From Clostridium kluyveri (GTDB lineage Bacteria; Bacillota; Clostridia; Clostridiales; Clostridiaceae): a DNA stretch of 64,000 bases. Location: the NCBI RefSeq assembly GCF_001902295.1, contig NZ_CP018335.1, positions 2,418,001 to 2,482,000 on the forward strand. Direction: 5' to 3'. The notes below the pieces were generated by a model. That model did no database searches, was not told the origin of the DNA, and saw only the letters and a program-made list of their open reading frames with translations. Numbering within the stretch: the stretch's first letter is position 1; every line of letters starts with the position of its first letter. The position numbers and the translations under genes were made by a program. Positions 26,554 to 35,103 of this stretch are shown here, piece by piece.

Positions 26554-26563
26554 AACAAGCTTA

Positions 26564-27883
26564 TTACTCTTCTATATGAAGTTTAACCCGTTCTATTCTT
26601 TTTTCCTTCACTTCCTCTATGTCAAATGTAATATTTTCATACTTGAGTACAGGCTGCTCTCCATCCTCTGGTATGCGACCTATAATTTTAATCAATAATC
26701 CTCCCAGTGTATCGTAATCTTCAGAATCTTCATTCAGATTTAAATGTAAATCCTCATTTAATTCATCTATGGAAATACTGCCTTTAACCATGAATGTTTT
26801 ATTATCAATTTTTTTTACACAGGGCTCATCTTCATCGTATTCATCATTTATATTTCCCATTACTTCTTCAATTAAATCTTCTATAGTTACTATTCCTGAA
26901 AATCCTCCATATTCATCTATCAATATAGCCATATGCTTTCTATAATTTTGAAGTTCCTTAAATAGTTCGTCTATATTTTTTCTTTCAGGTACAAAATATG
27001 CAGGATGAATTATACTTCTTATATCTACATTTTCAAAGCCTACTTTATGGGCTTCAATTATAAAATCTTTCATATAAAGTATACCTATAATATTATCACT
27101 ATCACCTTCAAATACGGGAATCCTAGAATACCTTTTTTGGAGAAGTTCATCTATATATTCACTCAAAGGCTTATCTATATTTATTAAGTATACTTCCGTT
27201 CTAGGTGTCATTACTTCTTCTGCCAATTTATCGTCAAATTCAAATATACTATTTATCATTTCTTTTTCAGTGGAATTAATAACTCCATTTTCTTGTCCTA
27301 TTTCTACCAATGACCTAATCTCTTCTATTGAAACTTTCTCTTCCAAATTACTGCTGTTCATTCCCGTAATCCTTATTAAAAGATTAGTAGATATTGAAAG
27401 CAGTTTAACAAAAGGTATTGCCAATTTTGATACAAATAAAATTGGTCTTATGGAAAGCATGGCAATTTCCTCTGATCTTTGTAGTGCCACTCGCTTTGGA
27501 AACAATTCTCCAAAAACCAACATGATATAGGATAAAATAATTGTTACTAAAAAAAATGAGATCTCTTGACCATAAGGAACATTAAGTTTATCTAGATAAT
27601 TTCCAATTCTGTATGAAATACCAGTTGCTGCTGATGCACTTGAAAAAAATCCTGCAAGAGTAATTCCCACTTGTATAGTGGATAAAAACTTAGTTGGTTC
27701 CTTTAATAACTTTTCCAATAGTTGTGCCTTTTTATTACTCTGTTCTGCTAAAAGCTTTATTCTAGTTTTATTAAGTGATACAATTGCCATTTCTGCAGAT
27801 GCAAAAAAAGCATTTAACAGAGTGAGTAATGCAATCAATCCTAATTGAGGCATTAAACCGGCAGGTTCTGGGTCTGATTCCAT
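26564..27883 (-). CDS. CNNM/CorC-HlyC family membrane protein with CBS pair
   Basis: 439 residues: DUF21 membrane domain (about 15-195, LNAFFASAEMAIVSLNKTR; LVFGELFPKRVALQ), a CBS pair (about 215-335, VMTPRTEVYLINIDKPL; YGGFSGIVTIEDLIEEVMG) and a C-terminal CorC_HlyC domain (about 350-439). Such proteins (often mislabelled hemolysins) are linked to magnesium or divalent-cation homeostasis. AAGGAGG precedes the ATG. It is a single gene with its own terminator. Confidence 0.9.
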   Translation of the reverse strand: MESDPEPAGLMPQLGLIALLTLLNAFFASAEMAIVSLNKTRIKLLAEQSNKKAQLLEKLLKEPTKFLSTIQVGITLAGFFSSASAATGISYRIGNYLDKLNVPYGQEISFFLVTIILSYIMLVFGELFPKRVALQRSEEIAMLSIRPILFVSKLAIPFVKLLSISTNLLIRITGMNSSNLEEKVSIEEIRSLVEIGQENGVINSTEKEMINSIFEFDDKLAEEVMTPRTEVYLINIDKPLSEYIDELLQKRYSRIPVFEGDSDNIIGILYMKDFIIEAHKVGFENVDIRSIIHPAYFVPERKNIDELFKELQNYRKHMAILIDEYGGFSGIVTIEDLIEEVMGNINDEYDEDEPCVKKIDNKTFMVKGSISIDELNEDLHLNLNEDSEDYDTLGGLLIKIIGRIPEDGEQPVLKYENITFDIEEVKEKRIERVKLHIEE

Positions 27884-28004
27884 TTATTTCTTCCTCCTTG
27901 AAATAAAAATTTATTAGTTAATCTTATCACAATCTTATCATAATACTATACAAATATCAACTAGATTACTGATTTTACCATGACCAATAAATTCACTAAC
28001 CAAG

Positions 28005-28865
28005 CTAATTTTTATAATTCTTCAATACCTCAAATATTCTCTTTGAAATAGCATCATAGCCTGCAGCATTTGGATGAAAATTATCAGGAGCCAGATAACT
28101 TTGTGTATTATATTTAAAAAGGTCATATGTAGGTACATATACACCATTATTATCTGAGGATACCAATTCATCAGTTTTATAATTCCAATTATTTAATAAT
28201 TCTACCTTATCTGGGGTTATATCACTGCCGAAGGGATTATACAGACCAATAAACACAATAATACAATTTTGATTTTTACTCCTTATTGATTTAAAAATAC
28301 TTTCTAAGTTATTTAGATATTGATTTTCAACTGACTTTACATTATCTGCTGGTGAAGACGTTGATTCTTTCGATTCTGATAAACTTGAATCCACAGAGGA
28401 TATATCTACACTTTTAAAGTTTTTAATCTCATTACCTCCAATGGAAATAAATATAATACTGGAATTCTGTATATATTCTAGTGTCTGAGCACTATGTACA
28501 ACATTAAGCAGACCAGAGGAAGTATCACCATTTACTGCAATGTTAGTAACTCTTAGGGGCTTTGAGGTTTTAGCTTTCCAGAGCTTAACAAAACCGCCTG
28601 CAAAACCTTCATTATTTTCATCTCCCGTTCCCTTTGCAAGAGAATCCCCCATGACTAACACATTATATGAGTTAGCATCTAATTGATTTATAACTTCTTC
28701 AGTTTTATTTTCAGTATTTTCAGTATTTTCACTATTATTCTTAATATTACTTTCATTTACAGAACTATTTGTAATGGAAAGTGAATATGCAAATCCTATG
28801 CTGAATATACAAGTACTTGCTGCTGCAATAGCTAATATGGTAAGCCATTTTACCTTTTTATACAT
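28005..28865 (-). CDS. Membrane-anchored SGNH/GDSL hydrolase
   Basis: Start at ATG 28865 (MYKKVKWLT), with GGGAGG upstream. An N-terminal membrane anchor or signal (about 5-30) is followed by a Ser/Asn/Glu-rich linker. GDSL blocks: VMGDSLAKGTGD (block I Ser), VNGDTSSG (block II Gly), SIGGNEIKN (block III Asn), and catalytic Asp-His in DNFHPNAAG. It is thus an extracytoplasmic esterase/lipase, possibly acting on cell-surface acyl groups. It is third in an operon with an ABC-2 exporter. Confidence 0.88.
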   Translation of the reverse strand: MYKKVKWLTILAIAAASTCIFSIGFAYSLSITNSSVNESNIKNNSENTENTENKTEEVINQLDANSYNVLVMGDSLAKGTGDENNEGFAGGFVKLWKAKTSKPLRVTNIAVNGDTSSGLLNVVHSAQTLEYIQNSSIIFISIGGNEIKNFKSVDISSVDSSLSESKESTSSPADNVKSVENQYLNNLESIFKSIRSKNQNCIIVFIGLYNPFGSDITPDKVELLNNWNYKTDELVSSDNNGVYVPTYDLFKYNTQSYLAPDNFHPNAAGYDAISKRIFEVLKNYKN

Positions 28866-28889
28866 AATACTCTGCCTCCCTTCCCACAT

Positions 28890-29903
28890 CTAAACTAATA
28901 CATCTTGCTTGTTAAATACAATAAAACTAATTACTAATGCTATCAATGACCATATACATAACACACCTACAGAAAAGGAAAGGCTCATTCCTGCTATTGG
29001 TTCATAGGATGCTGTTAAATATTTAGGTAAATCTAAATTAATGGCAAAGAAATACTTGACTAAGGGCCAGTCGGATAAAAACAACTGAAGAAATTCCCCT
29101 CCAATTAGTGAAGCCAGCATTATACCAATAGAAGTTGCCGTACTTCTAACTAATGTAGAAATCATAAAGGCCAAAGTTGCAATATTCACAGAAGAAAACC
29201 ATCCTAAAGAATATACTAAAACTGCATATTGCCATTGATACACCTTTACTACTGCAGAAGAATCCAGCTTATTTGCTATAACCCTAAAACCAGTTGCTAC
29301 AGGTTCATTCCATCCCCAATTATGAAATACAAAAGATGATACTAAAATACACATAACGGCTGCCTCTAAAATAACTATACAGGATAAAATCAAAACTGCA
29401 ATATACTTACTTAATAATATTTTCCATCTAGGAATAGCCCTGGTCAACAGAACTTTTATAGTCTTTGAAGAAAATTCTCCAGATACTACATCAGCTGCTA
29501 AAATTACTATAAGCAAAGGTAAAAACAAGTAAACAGCCTGCTGCATAAATTCCACAGTAAACTTTCCGGTACTTGGGGTGACAGGGTTTATATTATGCTC
29601 CAAATAATACTCTAACTGCTCAATTTGTATATTTATAGAATTTTTTCTATTGTCATTCATATATGGCCTGTTTAGACTATCTTTTAAATCGGATATTTGC
29701 TGATTGACTAATGACTTCCAATTATAACCTTGAGTTTGTCCTGATGCCCTTGTATACCTTTGTATTGTATTTTTATAAGAAGAGTTCTCCCCATAACAAA
29801 AAAGTGATACCAATATTAACAAAATGGCTGAAATAAGTATAAGCTTCTTTTTAGACAGCATTTTAATTACTTCGTTTTCCACTAATTTTAACAAATTAAT
29901 CAT
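28890..29903 (-). CDS. ABC-2 type exporter permease
   Basis: 337 residues: an N-terminal helix (KKLILISAILLILVSLFCYG), an extracellular loop of about 80 residues rich in polar residues, then five helices (FLPLLIVILAADVVSGEFSSKTIKVLLTRAIPRWKILLSKY is the typical ABC-2 segment). The start is uncertain: the ATG at 29903 sits against a TTAGG, and a downstream TTG is possible. It works with the preceding ATPase. Confidence 0.85.
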   Translation of the reverse strand: MINLLKLVENEVIKMLSKKKLILISAILLILVSLFCYGENSSYKNTIQRYTRASGQTQGYNWKSLVNQQISDLKDSLNRPYMNDNRKNSINIQIEQLEYYLEHNINPVTPSTGKFTVEFMQQAVYLFLPLLIVILAADVVSGEFSSKTIKVLLTRAIPRWKILLSKYIAVLILSCIVILEAAVMCILVSSFVFHNWGWNEPVATGFRVIANKLDSSAVVKVYQWQYAVLVYSLGWFSSVNIATLAFMISTLVRSTATSIGIMLASLIGGEFLQLFLSDWPLVKYFFAINLDLPKYLTASYEPIAGMSLSFSVGVLCIWSLIALVISFIVFNKQDVLV

Positions 29904-29911
29904 CCTAACTA

Positions 29912-30823
29912 TTAAATTATTTCACTTTGTTTTGTCACACTCAAAAATAGATCTTCTAGAGTTTTATGTTTTTTATCCACATATTTTAGCAATAGCCCCT
30001 GTGTTAAGAAATAAGAATTTATTTCTTCTAATTTAGATGAATCCACAGCAGCCTCAAGTCTGTCCTCAACTATTTTGCTTTCTAATTTCCATACTTCATT
30101 TAGTAATTCTTTTCCTTTTTTATTGTCATTCAGTATCCAAAATACCTCTTGATTATTTAAAAGTTCACTTACATCTGCATTTTTTAAAATTGTTCCATTC
30201 TTAATTATAGTTACTTTATCACATATAAGTTCTATTTCAGAAATAAGATGACTGGATACCAGTACAGAAATACCCTCTTCTTTTGCAATTTTCTTTATTA
30301 AATTTCTCATTTCACTTATTCCGGATGGATCAAGACCATTGGTAGGTTCATCTAAAATGAGAAGTTTAGGGTTATGCATTAATGCCTGTGCAATCCCCAG
30401 TCTCTGTTTCATTCCCAGGGAATATGTGCTCACTTTATCCCTTATTCTATTTTTTAATCCTACTAGCTCTACTGCACTCATAATATCATCATTACTGACA
30501 TCCTTGCTCATGGATGCCAGAATATTTAAATTATCAATGCCGCTGATGTAATTGTATAAATCTGGTCCCTCTATTATGCATCCAACATTTGACATAGCTT
30601 TTACATAATCATTCACAATAGAATGTCCACATATTTCAATTCTTCCAGAAGTAGGTTTTAAAAGTCCTACAATCATTCTTAAAGTGGTAGATTTACCTGC
30701 TCCATTTGGACCAAGAAAACCTAAGACCTCACCTTCTTTTATTGAAAAACTTATTCCATTAATAATATGTTTCCCTTTTATAGTTTTACATACATTATCT
30801 AAAAGCAGCACTTCCTTGTCCAT
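29912..30823 (-). CDS. ABC exporter ATPase (BcrA/NatA-like)
   Basis: 303 residues: Walker A GPNGAGKST, signature YSLGMKQRLGIAQAL, Walker B LILDEPTNGLDPSG, H-loop VSSHLISEIE. Typical of one-domain ATPases paired with ABC-2 permeases in bacitracin/lantibiotic-type resistance or surface-molecule export. The operon is ATPase, permease, GDSL hydrolase. Confidence 0.9.
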   Translation of the reverse strand: MDKEVLLLDNVCKTIKGKHIINGISFSIKEGEVLGFLGPNGAGKSTTLRMIVGLLKPTSGRIEICGHSIVNDYVKAMSNVGCIIEGPDLYNYISGIDNLNILASMSKDVSNDDIMSAVELVGLKNRIRDKVSTYSLGMKQRLGIAQALMHNPKLLILDEPTNGLDPSGISEMRNLIKKIAKEEGISVLVSSHLISEIELICDKVTIIKNGTILKNADVSELLNNQEVFWILNDNKKGKELLNEVWKLESKIVEDRLEAAVDSSKLEEINSYFLTQGLLLKYVDKKHKTLEDLFLSVTKQSEII

Positions 30824-30872
30824 ATGGAACCCTCTCTTTCTTTCAAATAACTTTTATACCTTTAATTATGAA

Positions 30873-31151
30873 TTATTCTCCAATTATCTTTACTAAAGCT
30901 CTCTTTTTTCTCATACCATCAAATTCCCCATAAAATATTTGCTCCCAGGGTCCAAAATCCAGCTTGCCCTCAGTTACTGCCACTACTACTTCCCGCCCCA
31001 TAATAGAACGCTTTATATGGGCATCGGCATTATCTTCATACCCATTATGATGGTACTGGTCATGAGGTTTTTCAGGTGCAATTTTCTCCAAAAAATTTTC
31101 AAAATCTTTATGCAGTCCACCCTCATCATCATTTATAAATACACTGGCCGT
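30873..31151 (-). pseudogene. 3' part of a split YjbQ/UPF0047-family gene
   Basis: Reads TASVFINDDEGGLHKDFENFLEKIAP...NADAHIKRSIMGREVVVAV...LDFGPWEQIFYGEFDG..VKIIGE, the C-terminal two thirds of the YjbQ family (secondary thiamine-phosphate-synthase-like), including conserved His in NADAH and the FGPWEQIF block. The N-terminal third is missing here but is found intact at 32980-33117, on the far side of an IS607-like element. A short ORF from 31190 runs through the junction, but its first residues come from the element. Confidence 0.88.
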
Positions 31152-31231
31152 TAGGTTATTAAAATTATTAAAGTAATCAAACAATATCAAAAACTTTAAT
31201 AAAAATTATTCTTATACCTTCTGTTACTTCA

Positions 31232-32625
31232 TTAAGCAACATTCACTATAACTGGATGTAACCCACATTCCTCTATTCCATCAGCAAAAACTTTTGGAAA
31301 TACTTTTTTCATTATCTGATATGATCCATTTACATCAGAATTAATTTTTATACCTAAGTTAGATTTAAATAATCCTCTAAAAATTCTACGATTCTTCTTG
31401 TAGTTCTCTTTTATAGGCAGTTTCCGTCAAGAAAACTTGTTCCTGATGTATATGATTCTTCTGTAATTATAACTTTTATACCCACATTCTCAGCTTTATA
31501 CGCTATCATTTGAATAAATATATGATACGGAATACCTACAAAGTTTTGATTATTGCGACTTCCTAAATTAACCTCTTGTTTCCATCCTTTATTATTACCA
31601 ATTACAATTGTATCAAAATTATTTTTAATACAATAATCAATAATAATTTTACTTGCTTTATGTAAATAATTTTTTACTTTATTATTCCTTTTAGTCGTTA
31701 ATATATCAAGGCTTCTGCACCAATCCTTATTATTATTTGTTTTTAATATAGAAACTATCTTGGATTTTTGTTTATTAAAATATTGATTTATAGATTTTAA
31801 CGGTTTGCCATTTATAATGACAGGTATTATCCCTGCATTATTGGTCAATGTAGGCAGGTTGTCTAAACCCAAATCAATACTACAAATGTTTTTAGATTCA
31901 AACTCCAAATTTCCAATTTCCTTTTGATAAACTATTTCAATCAAATATTTGCTTCCTAATGGTTTTATTCTTACCTGTTGTAATTTACCATTTATTTTAG
32001 TTTTTAATAAATATTGGTTTAAGCATTTAGGGAATTTAATAGAATCTCCTACAAACTTACAATTTTGGTTTGTAAAATAAACATTGAATCTGCCTTTTGT
32101 TTTATGTTTATACTTGGGTAACTTTGGTCTCCCTGTAAATCCATCTTTACATTTCCTCCATTTATTCATACTTTGAAAAAACGATTGCCAGTTTTTATCT
32201 AAAACCCTTAAAGTTTGTTGTGCCACCTGTGACATTAAAACTCTATAATCTTCAGAGTTTGAGCATAAAAATTCTAAAAAATCATAACCTAAATATTTAT
32301 GTTCCCCATGGAAGTAATCTAAGGCTTTAAGCTGTTTATCTAAATTTTTTCCTTTAAATTGTTTTTTCTTTAAAACTTCTTGCTTTTTAACATTAAATTC
32401 ATCAACTTTTAAGTTTATCCAGTTCAAAAAGCTTTGTTGCTCCTGCGTTAGCTCCTTATTATCTTTTAAGTTTGAAGTTATAATAAAAGTTTGTCTAACT
32501 AAATAATTAGCATAATTGTAAAGATTTTTAGATTTAAAACTATATTCATCAAGTAATTGAAATAATTGATGATTTTTATTGATTTGATGTTGTTCAACTC
32601 TATTTACTTTCAACCTTTCTACCAC
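31232..32625 (-). pseudogene. TnpB RNA-guided nuclease, frameshifted near its C-terminus
   Basis: The uninterrupted frame (31411-32625) gives an N-terminal HTH, RuvC-I SIDLGLDNLPTL (Asp) and RuvC-II ITEESYTSGTSFLDG (Glu), then hits a premature stop. Removing a one-base defect near 31420 restores LPIKENYKKNRRIFRGLF..NSDVNGSYQIMKKVFPKV..NVA, ending at 31232. The RuvC-III Asp (SDVNG) therefore lies beyond the frameshift, so the nuclease should be inactive unless recoded. The zinc-ribbon cysteines of most TnpBs are replaced by TSFLDG. Likely start is TTG 32613 (AGGTGG upstream). Confidence 0.88.
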
Positions 32626-32732
32626 CTTTTTATATAGATAACTTCAATTATTTTAATAGTTTCATAATCTTACCACAATGGATGTCAATTGAATATCTTT
32701 TAATCCTACTCTACTTAGCCTATCTTTATAGG

Positions 32733-32873
32733 TTATAACAACTCTTTGAACTTTTCCACGTAATCATATCTACCATTTGGAAAAGTTATTGTTTTAATTA
32801 ATCCTTCTTTTACGTATTTAGTTAAAGTTGGTCTTGTTATTTGTAGTAATTCCAAACCTTCTTTTGACTTCAT
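32733..32873 (-). pseudogene. IS607 TnpA remnant: MerR-like HTH only
   Basis: 46 residues, ATG at 32873 with AGGTGAT upstream: EGLELLQITRPTLTKYVKEGLIKT...PNGRYDYVEKFKELL then stop. This matches the N-terminal MerR-type HTH of IS607 serine recombinases; the catalytic resolvase domain is absent. In intact IS607 elements tnpA precedes tnpB in the same direction, as here. It could still bind element DNA. Confidence 0.7.
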
Positions 32874-32979
32874 AAATTATAATCACCTAATAATTTATGT
32901 TAGCACGAAATATAGCTAATCACAGTCTGTTTTATTAAAATTTTTAATATTTTTTATTCTTTTTAATATATGTTTATAC

Positions 32980-33117
32980 GATATGCATGGCATTACACAA
33001 AAGCAGTCCTTCTTTTATGCCGCTCTCTTTTAAACACTTCTCTATTTGTGGAGTTATGTTTATAAAGGCCCTTCTTTTTGGAATATCAAACCATAATTCT
33101 TTTCTATAACTTTTCAT
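32980..33117 (-). pseudogene. 5' part of the split YjbQ/UPF0047-family gene
   Basis: ATG 33117 with AGGAGTGAG upstream gives KSYRKELWFDIPKRRAFINI then TPQIEKCLKESGIKEGLLLCNAMHI, the YjbQ N-terminus. The frame then enters the mobile element and stops at 32974. Together with 30873-31151 it rebuilds a full-length protein of about 138 residues. Confidence 0.88.
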
Positions 33118-33223
33118 AAATAATCACTCACTCCTAATATATCTATTTTACATCAATTAAAGCTCTCTAAACAGTTAATTTTTATTGAAATTCAAATATA
33201 TGTATACTAATATTATATATGAG

Positions 33224-34054
33224 GTGATTACAATAAAAGATAGAATATCCATTACAGACCTTGCAAGACTTAGAAACGTGACCACTGAAACTTTGAGACA
33301 TTATGATAGAATAGGTCTTTTTAAACCCACTTATGTAGATCCTAAAACCGGATATAGATACTATTCAGTACTGCAATATGAAAAATTAGGTACAATTAAA
33401 GAACTACGCCAGCTGGGTATGAGTCTTAAAGAAATAAAAGAATATTTTAACAACAGACATGTAAGTAAATCCCTTTCCATGCTTATAAATAAACATAATG
33501 AGTTAGGAAAAAAAATAAAAGATTTACAGTTATTGGAAGAAACCCTTTCTGAAAAAATACAATTTTTACAAAATGTTATTACTGAATCTAAAATGAAGGA
33601 AATTATAATTAAACAAATACCAGAAAGAGAAATTGTAACACTTGGAAAAACTATTAACAATGAACTGGAGTTGAGCTATGGATTTCTTGAACTTGAAAAT
33701 GCCCTTAAAGAAATTTCACCTATTTTGGCCAGTAATAGATTAGGGTTCATTATATCAAAATCTGATATTGAATCCTGTGAGTTTAATAAGTCCAGTGACA
33801 TTTTTGTATTTACAAAAGCATCTAACCAAGTTAATAAAAAAAATATACAGAAAATAAAAGGTGGAAAATATGCTTGTATTTATAACAGCGGTAAACCCTG
33901 GGATAGAGAAGAAAGCATAAAAAAAATTATAAAATTTATTTATAATAATCATTATGTTATAGACGGTGAGCTTCTCGAAATAGCTCAAGTAGACATTACA
34001 GTAACAGATATTGTTGAAGAAGAGTGTTTTGAGATTCAAGTTCCCATCAAATGA
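33224..34054 (+). CDS. MerR-family regulator with GyrI-like effector domain
   Basis: MerR HTH at the N-terminus (ISITDLARLRNVTTETLRHYDRIGLFKPTYVDPKTGYRYYS), a coiled-coil (about 75-125), and a C-terminal GyrI-like ligand domain (about 130-275). Start uncertain: GAGGTGAT (33221-33228) is ideally placed for a non-canonical ATA at 33233, giving (M)KDRISITDL, the usual family N-terminus. The GTG inside that site (33224) is the nearest standard start. The TTG at 33185 lies in the promoter. The next gene has a MerR-type 19-bp-spacer promoter, so this protein probably controls it. Confidence 0.85.
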   Translation: MITIKDRISITDLARLRNVTTETLRHYDRIGLFKPTYVDPKTGYRYYSVLQYEKLGTIKELRQLGMSLKEIKEYFNNRHVSKSLSMLINKHNELGKKIKDLQLLEETLSEKIQFLQNVITESKMKEIIIKQIPEREIVTLGKTINNELELSYGFLELENALKEISPILASNRLGFIISKSDIESCEFNKSSDIFVFTKASNQVNKKNIQKIKGGKYACIYNSGKPWDREESIKKIIKFIYNNHYVIDGELLEIAQVDITVTDIVEEECFEIQVPIK

Positions 34055-34104
34055 TCAAATATATTATAACAGCCTTAGTATGGGAATCACTCAAAAATTT
34101 AATA

Positions 34105-34135
34105 TTGACCTTTGTGTAACACAAAACTTTATAAT
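34105..34135 (+). promoter_or_regulatory. MerR-type promoter with 19-bp spacer and 15-bp operator
   Basis: TTGACC (34105-34110) and TATAAT (34130-34135) are separated by 19 bases instead of 17. The spacer holds the perfect palindrome TTTGTGTAACACAAA (34111-34125). A long spacer with a central dyad is the hallmark of MerR-activated promoters. It lies between the MerR gene and the DDAH-like gene. Confidence 0.8.
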
Positions 34136-34173
34136 TATTGTAACGAAACATATCATAAAAAGGGGCAGTGATT

Positions 34174-35025
34174 ATGAAGAAAAATTATGTGAAAAATTCA
34201 ACAAATACTTTAAGAAAGGTACTGCTGTGTGCTCCCACATATTTTGAATTTGAACCAATCAACGTAATAACAGAAAAATGGATGGAAAAAGGTGAAAAAT
34301 CCAATAGGGATATTTGTTTGAGAGAACACGCAGAAATTGTACAGGCTTATAGAGAAAATGGAGTAGAGGTAGTTTTAATGGAACCAGATCCTAATTTACC
34401 CTACCAGGTATTTGCTAGAGATTTTGGAGCTTGCATATCTGAAGGTTATATAATGGGGAAATTCAGAGAACCTGTACGCAAAAACGAAACTACAGCTTAT
34501 GAAAATAAAATGAAAGAACTTGATATTCCCTGCGCTGCCAGGTGTACTGCAGGTGCCTTTGAAGGTGGCGATTTTTGGTTTTTAGATGATTATACCATGG
34601 CCCATGGTGTAATTGCCAGAACAGATTGGGATGGAGTGAAAAATATTAGAACGCAAGTACACGAACTAGGTTATGAGTTAATTCCTGTACCAGCTTTAAG
34701 AGAAAATTTGCATTTAGATATGTGTTTTAATATAGTAGCTGAAAAAGTAGCTATAGTATGTAAAGAAGCTCTTCCTTATGATTTTTTAAAGATGCTGGAA
34801 AAACGAAATTTTACTTTAATTGATGTCCCTCAGCAAGGGGTTTTCAAACATTATTGTAATTTACAATGTCTTGGAAATGATAGGGTATTGACTTTCGCCA
34901 ATAATAAAGATGTAAACCATAAGCTGAAAGTATTGGGCTTAAAAACCATTGAAGTTGACCTGGTTGAAATATTAAAAGGCGGAGGAGGTCCCCACTGCAT
35001 GACATTTCCTTTGGAGAGAGAATAA
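34174..35025 (+). CDS. Dimethylarginine dimethylaminohydrolase / amidinotransferase-family enzyme
   Basis: 283 residues from ATG 34174 (AAGGGG upstream). Guanidino-modifying pentein fold: ARDFGACISEGY, AFEGGDFWFL, His-Asp in NLHLDMCFN, and catalytic Cys in GGGPHCMTFPLERE at the C-terminus. The spacing resembles DDAH-like hydrolases more than arginine deiminase. It would hydrolyse a (methyl)arginine-like guanidine to citrulline plus an amine; the actual substrate is unknown. Expression is probably induced by the upstream MerR regulator. Confidence 0.85.
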   Translation: MKKNYVKNSTNTLRKVLLCAPTYFEFEPINVITEKWMEKGEKSNRDICLREHAEIVQAYRENGVEVVLMEPDPNLPYQVFARDFGACISEGYIMGKFREPVRKNETTAYENKMKELDIPCAARCTAGAFEGGDFWFLDDYTMAHGVIARTDWDGVKNIRTQVHELGYELIPVPALRENLHLDMCFNIVAEKVAIVCKEALPYDFLKMLEKRNFTLIDVPQQGVFKHYCNLQCLGNDRVLTFANNKDVNHKLKVLGLKTIEVDLVEILKGGGGPHCMTFPLERE

Positions 35026-35103
35026 AGGTATATTGGGGGTAAAATGCTTTGAAATAAATAATCAGCAAGGTACACCTTATTATAATAACTTAATAGGATA
35101 TTT

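Larger units (their letters stand above)
31152..32980 (-). mobile_element. Decayed IS607-like element inserted in the yjbQ-type gene
   Basis: Bounded by the two halves of a YjbQ-family reading frame that rejoin as ..NAMHI/TASVF... It contains a truncated TnpA (HTH only), a frameshifted TnpB, and about 80 bases of right end after the TnpB stop. No inverted repeats or target duplication are seen, as expected for IS607. Junctions are certain to within about 5 bases. Confidence 0.8.

Noticed and set aside
30873..31190. The 105-residue ORF starting MILFDYFNN as a short but intact YjbQ-family protein
   Set aside because: Its first about 13 residues come from the mobile element; the true N-terminus lies at 32980-33117, so it is a gene fragment.
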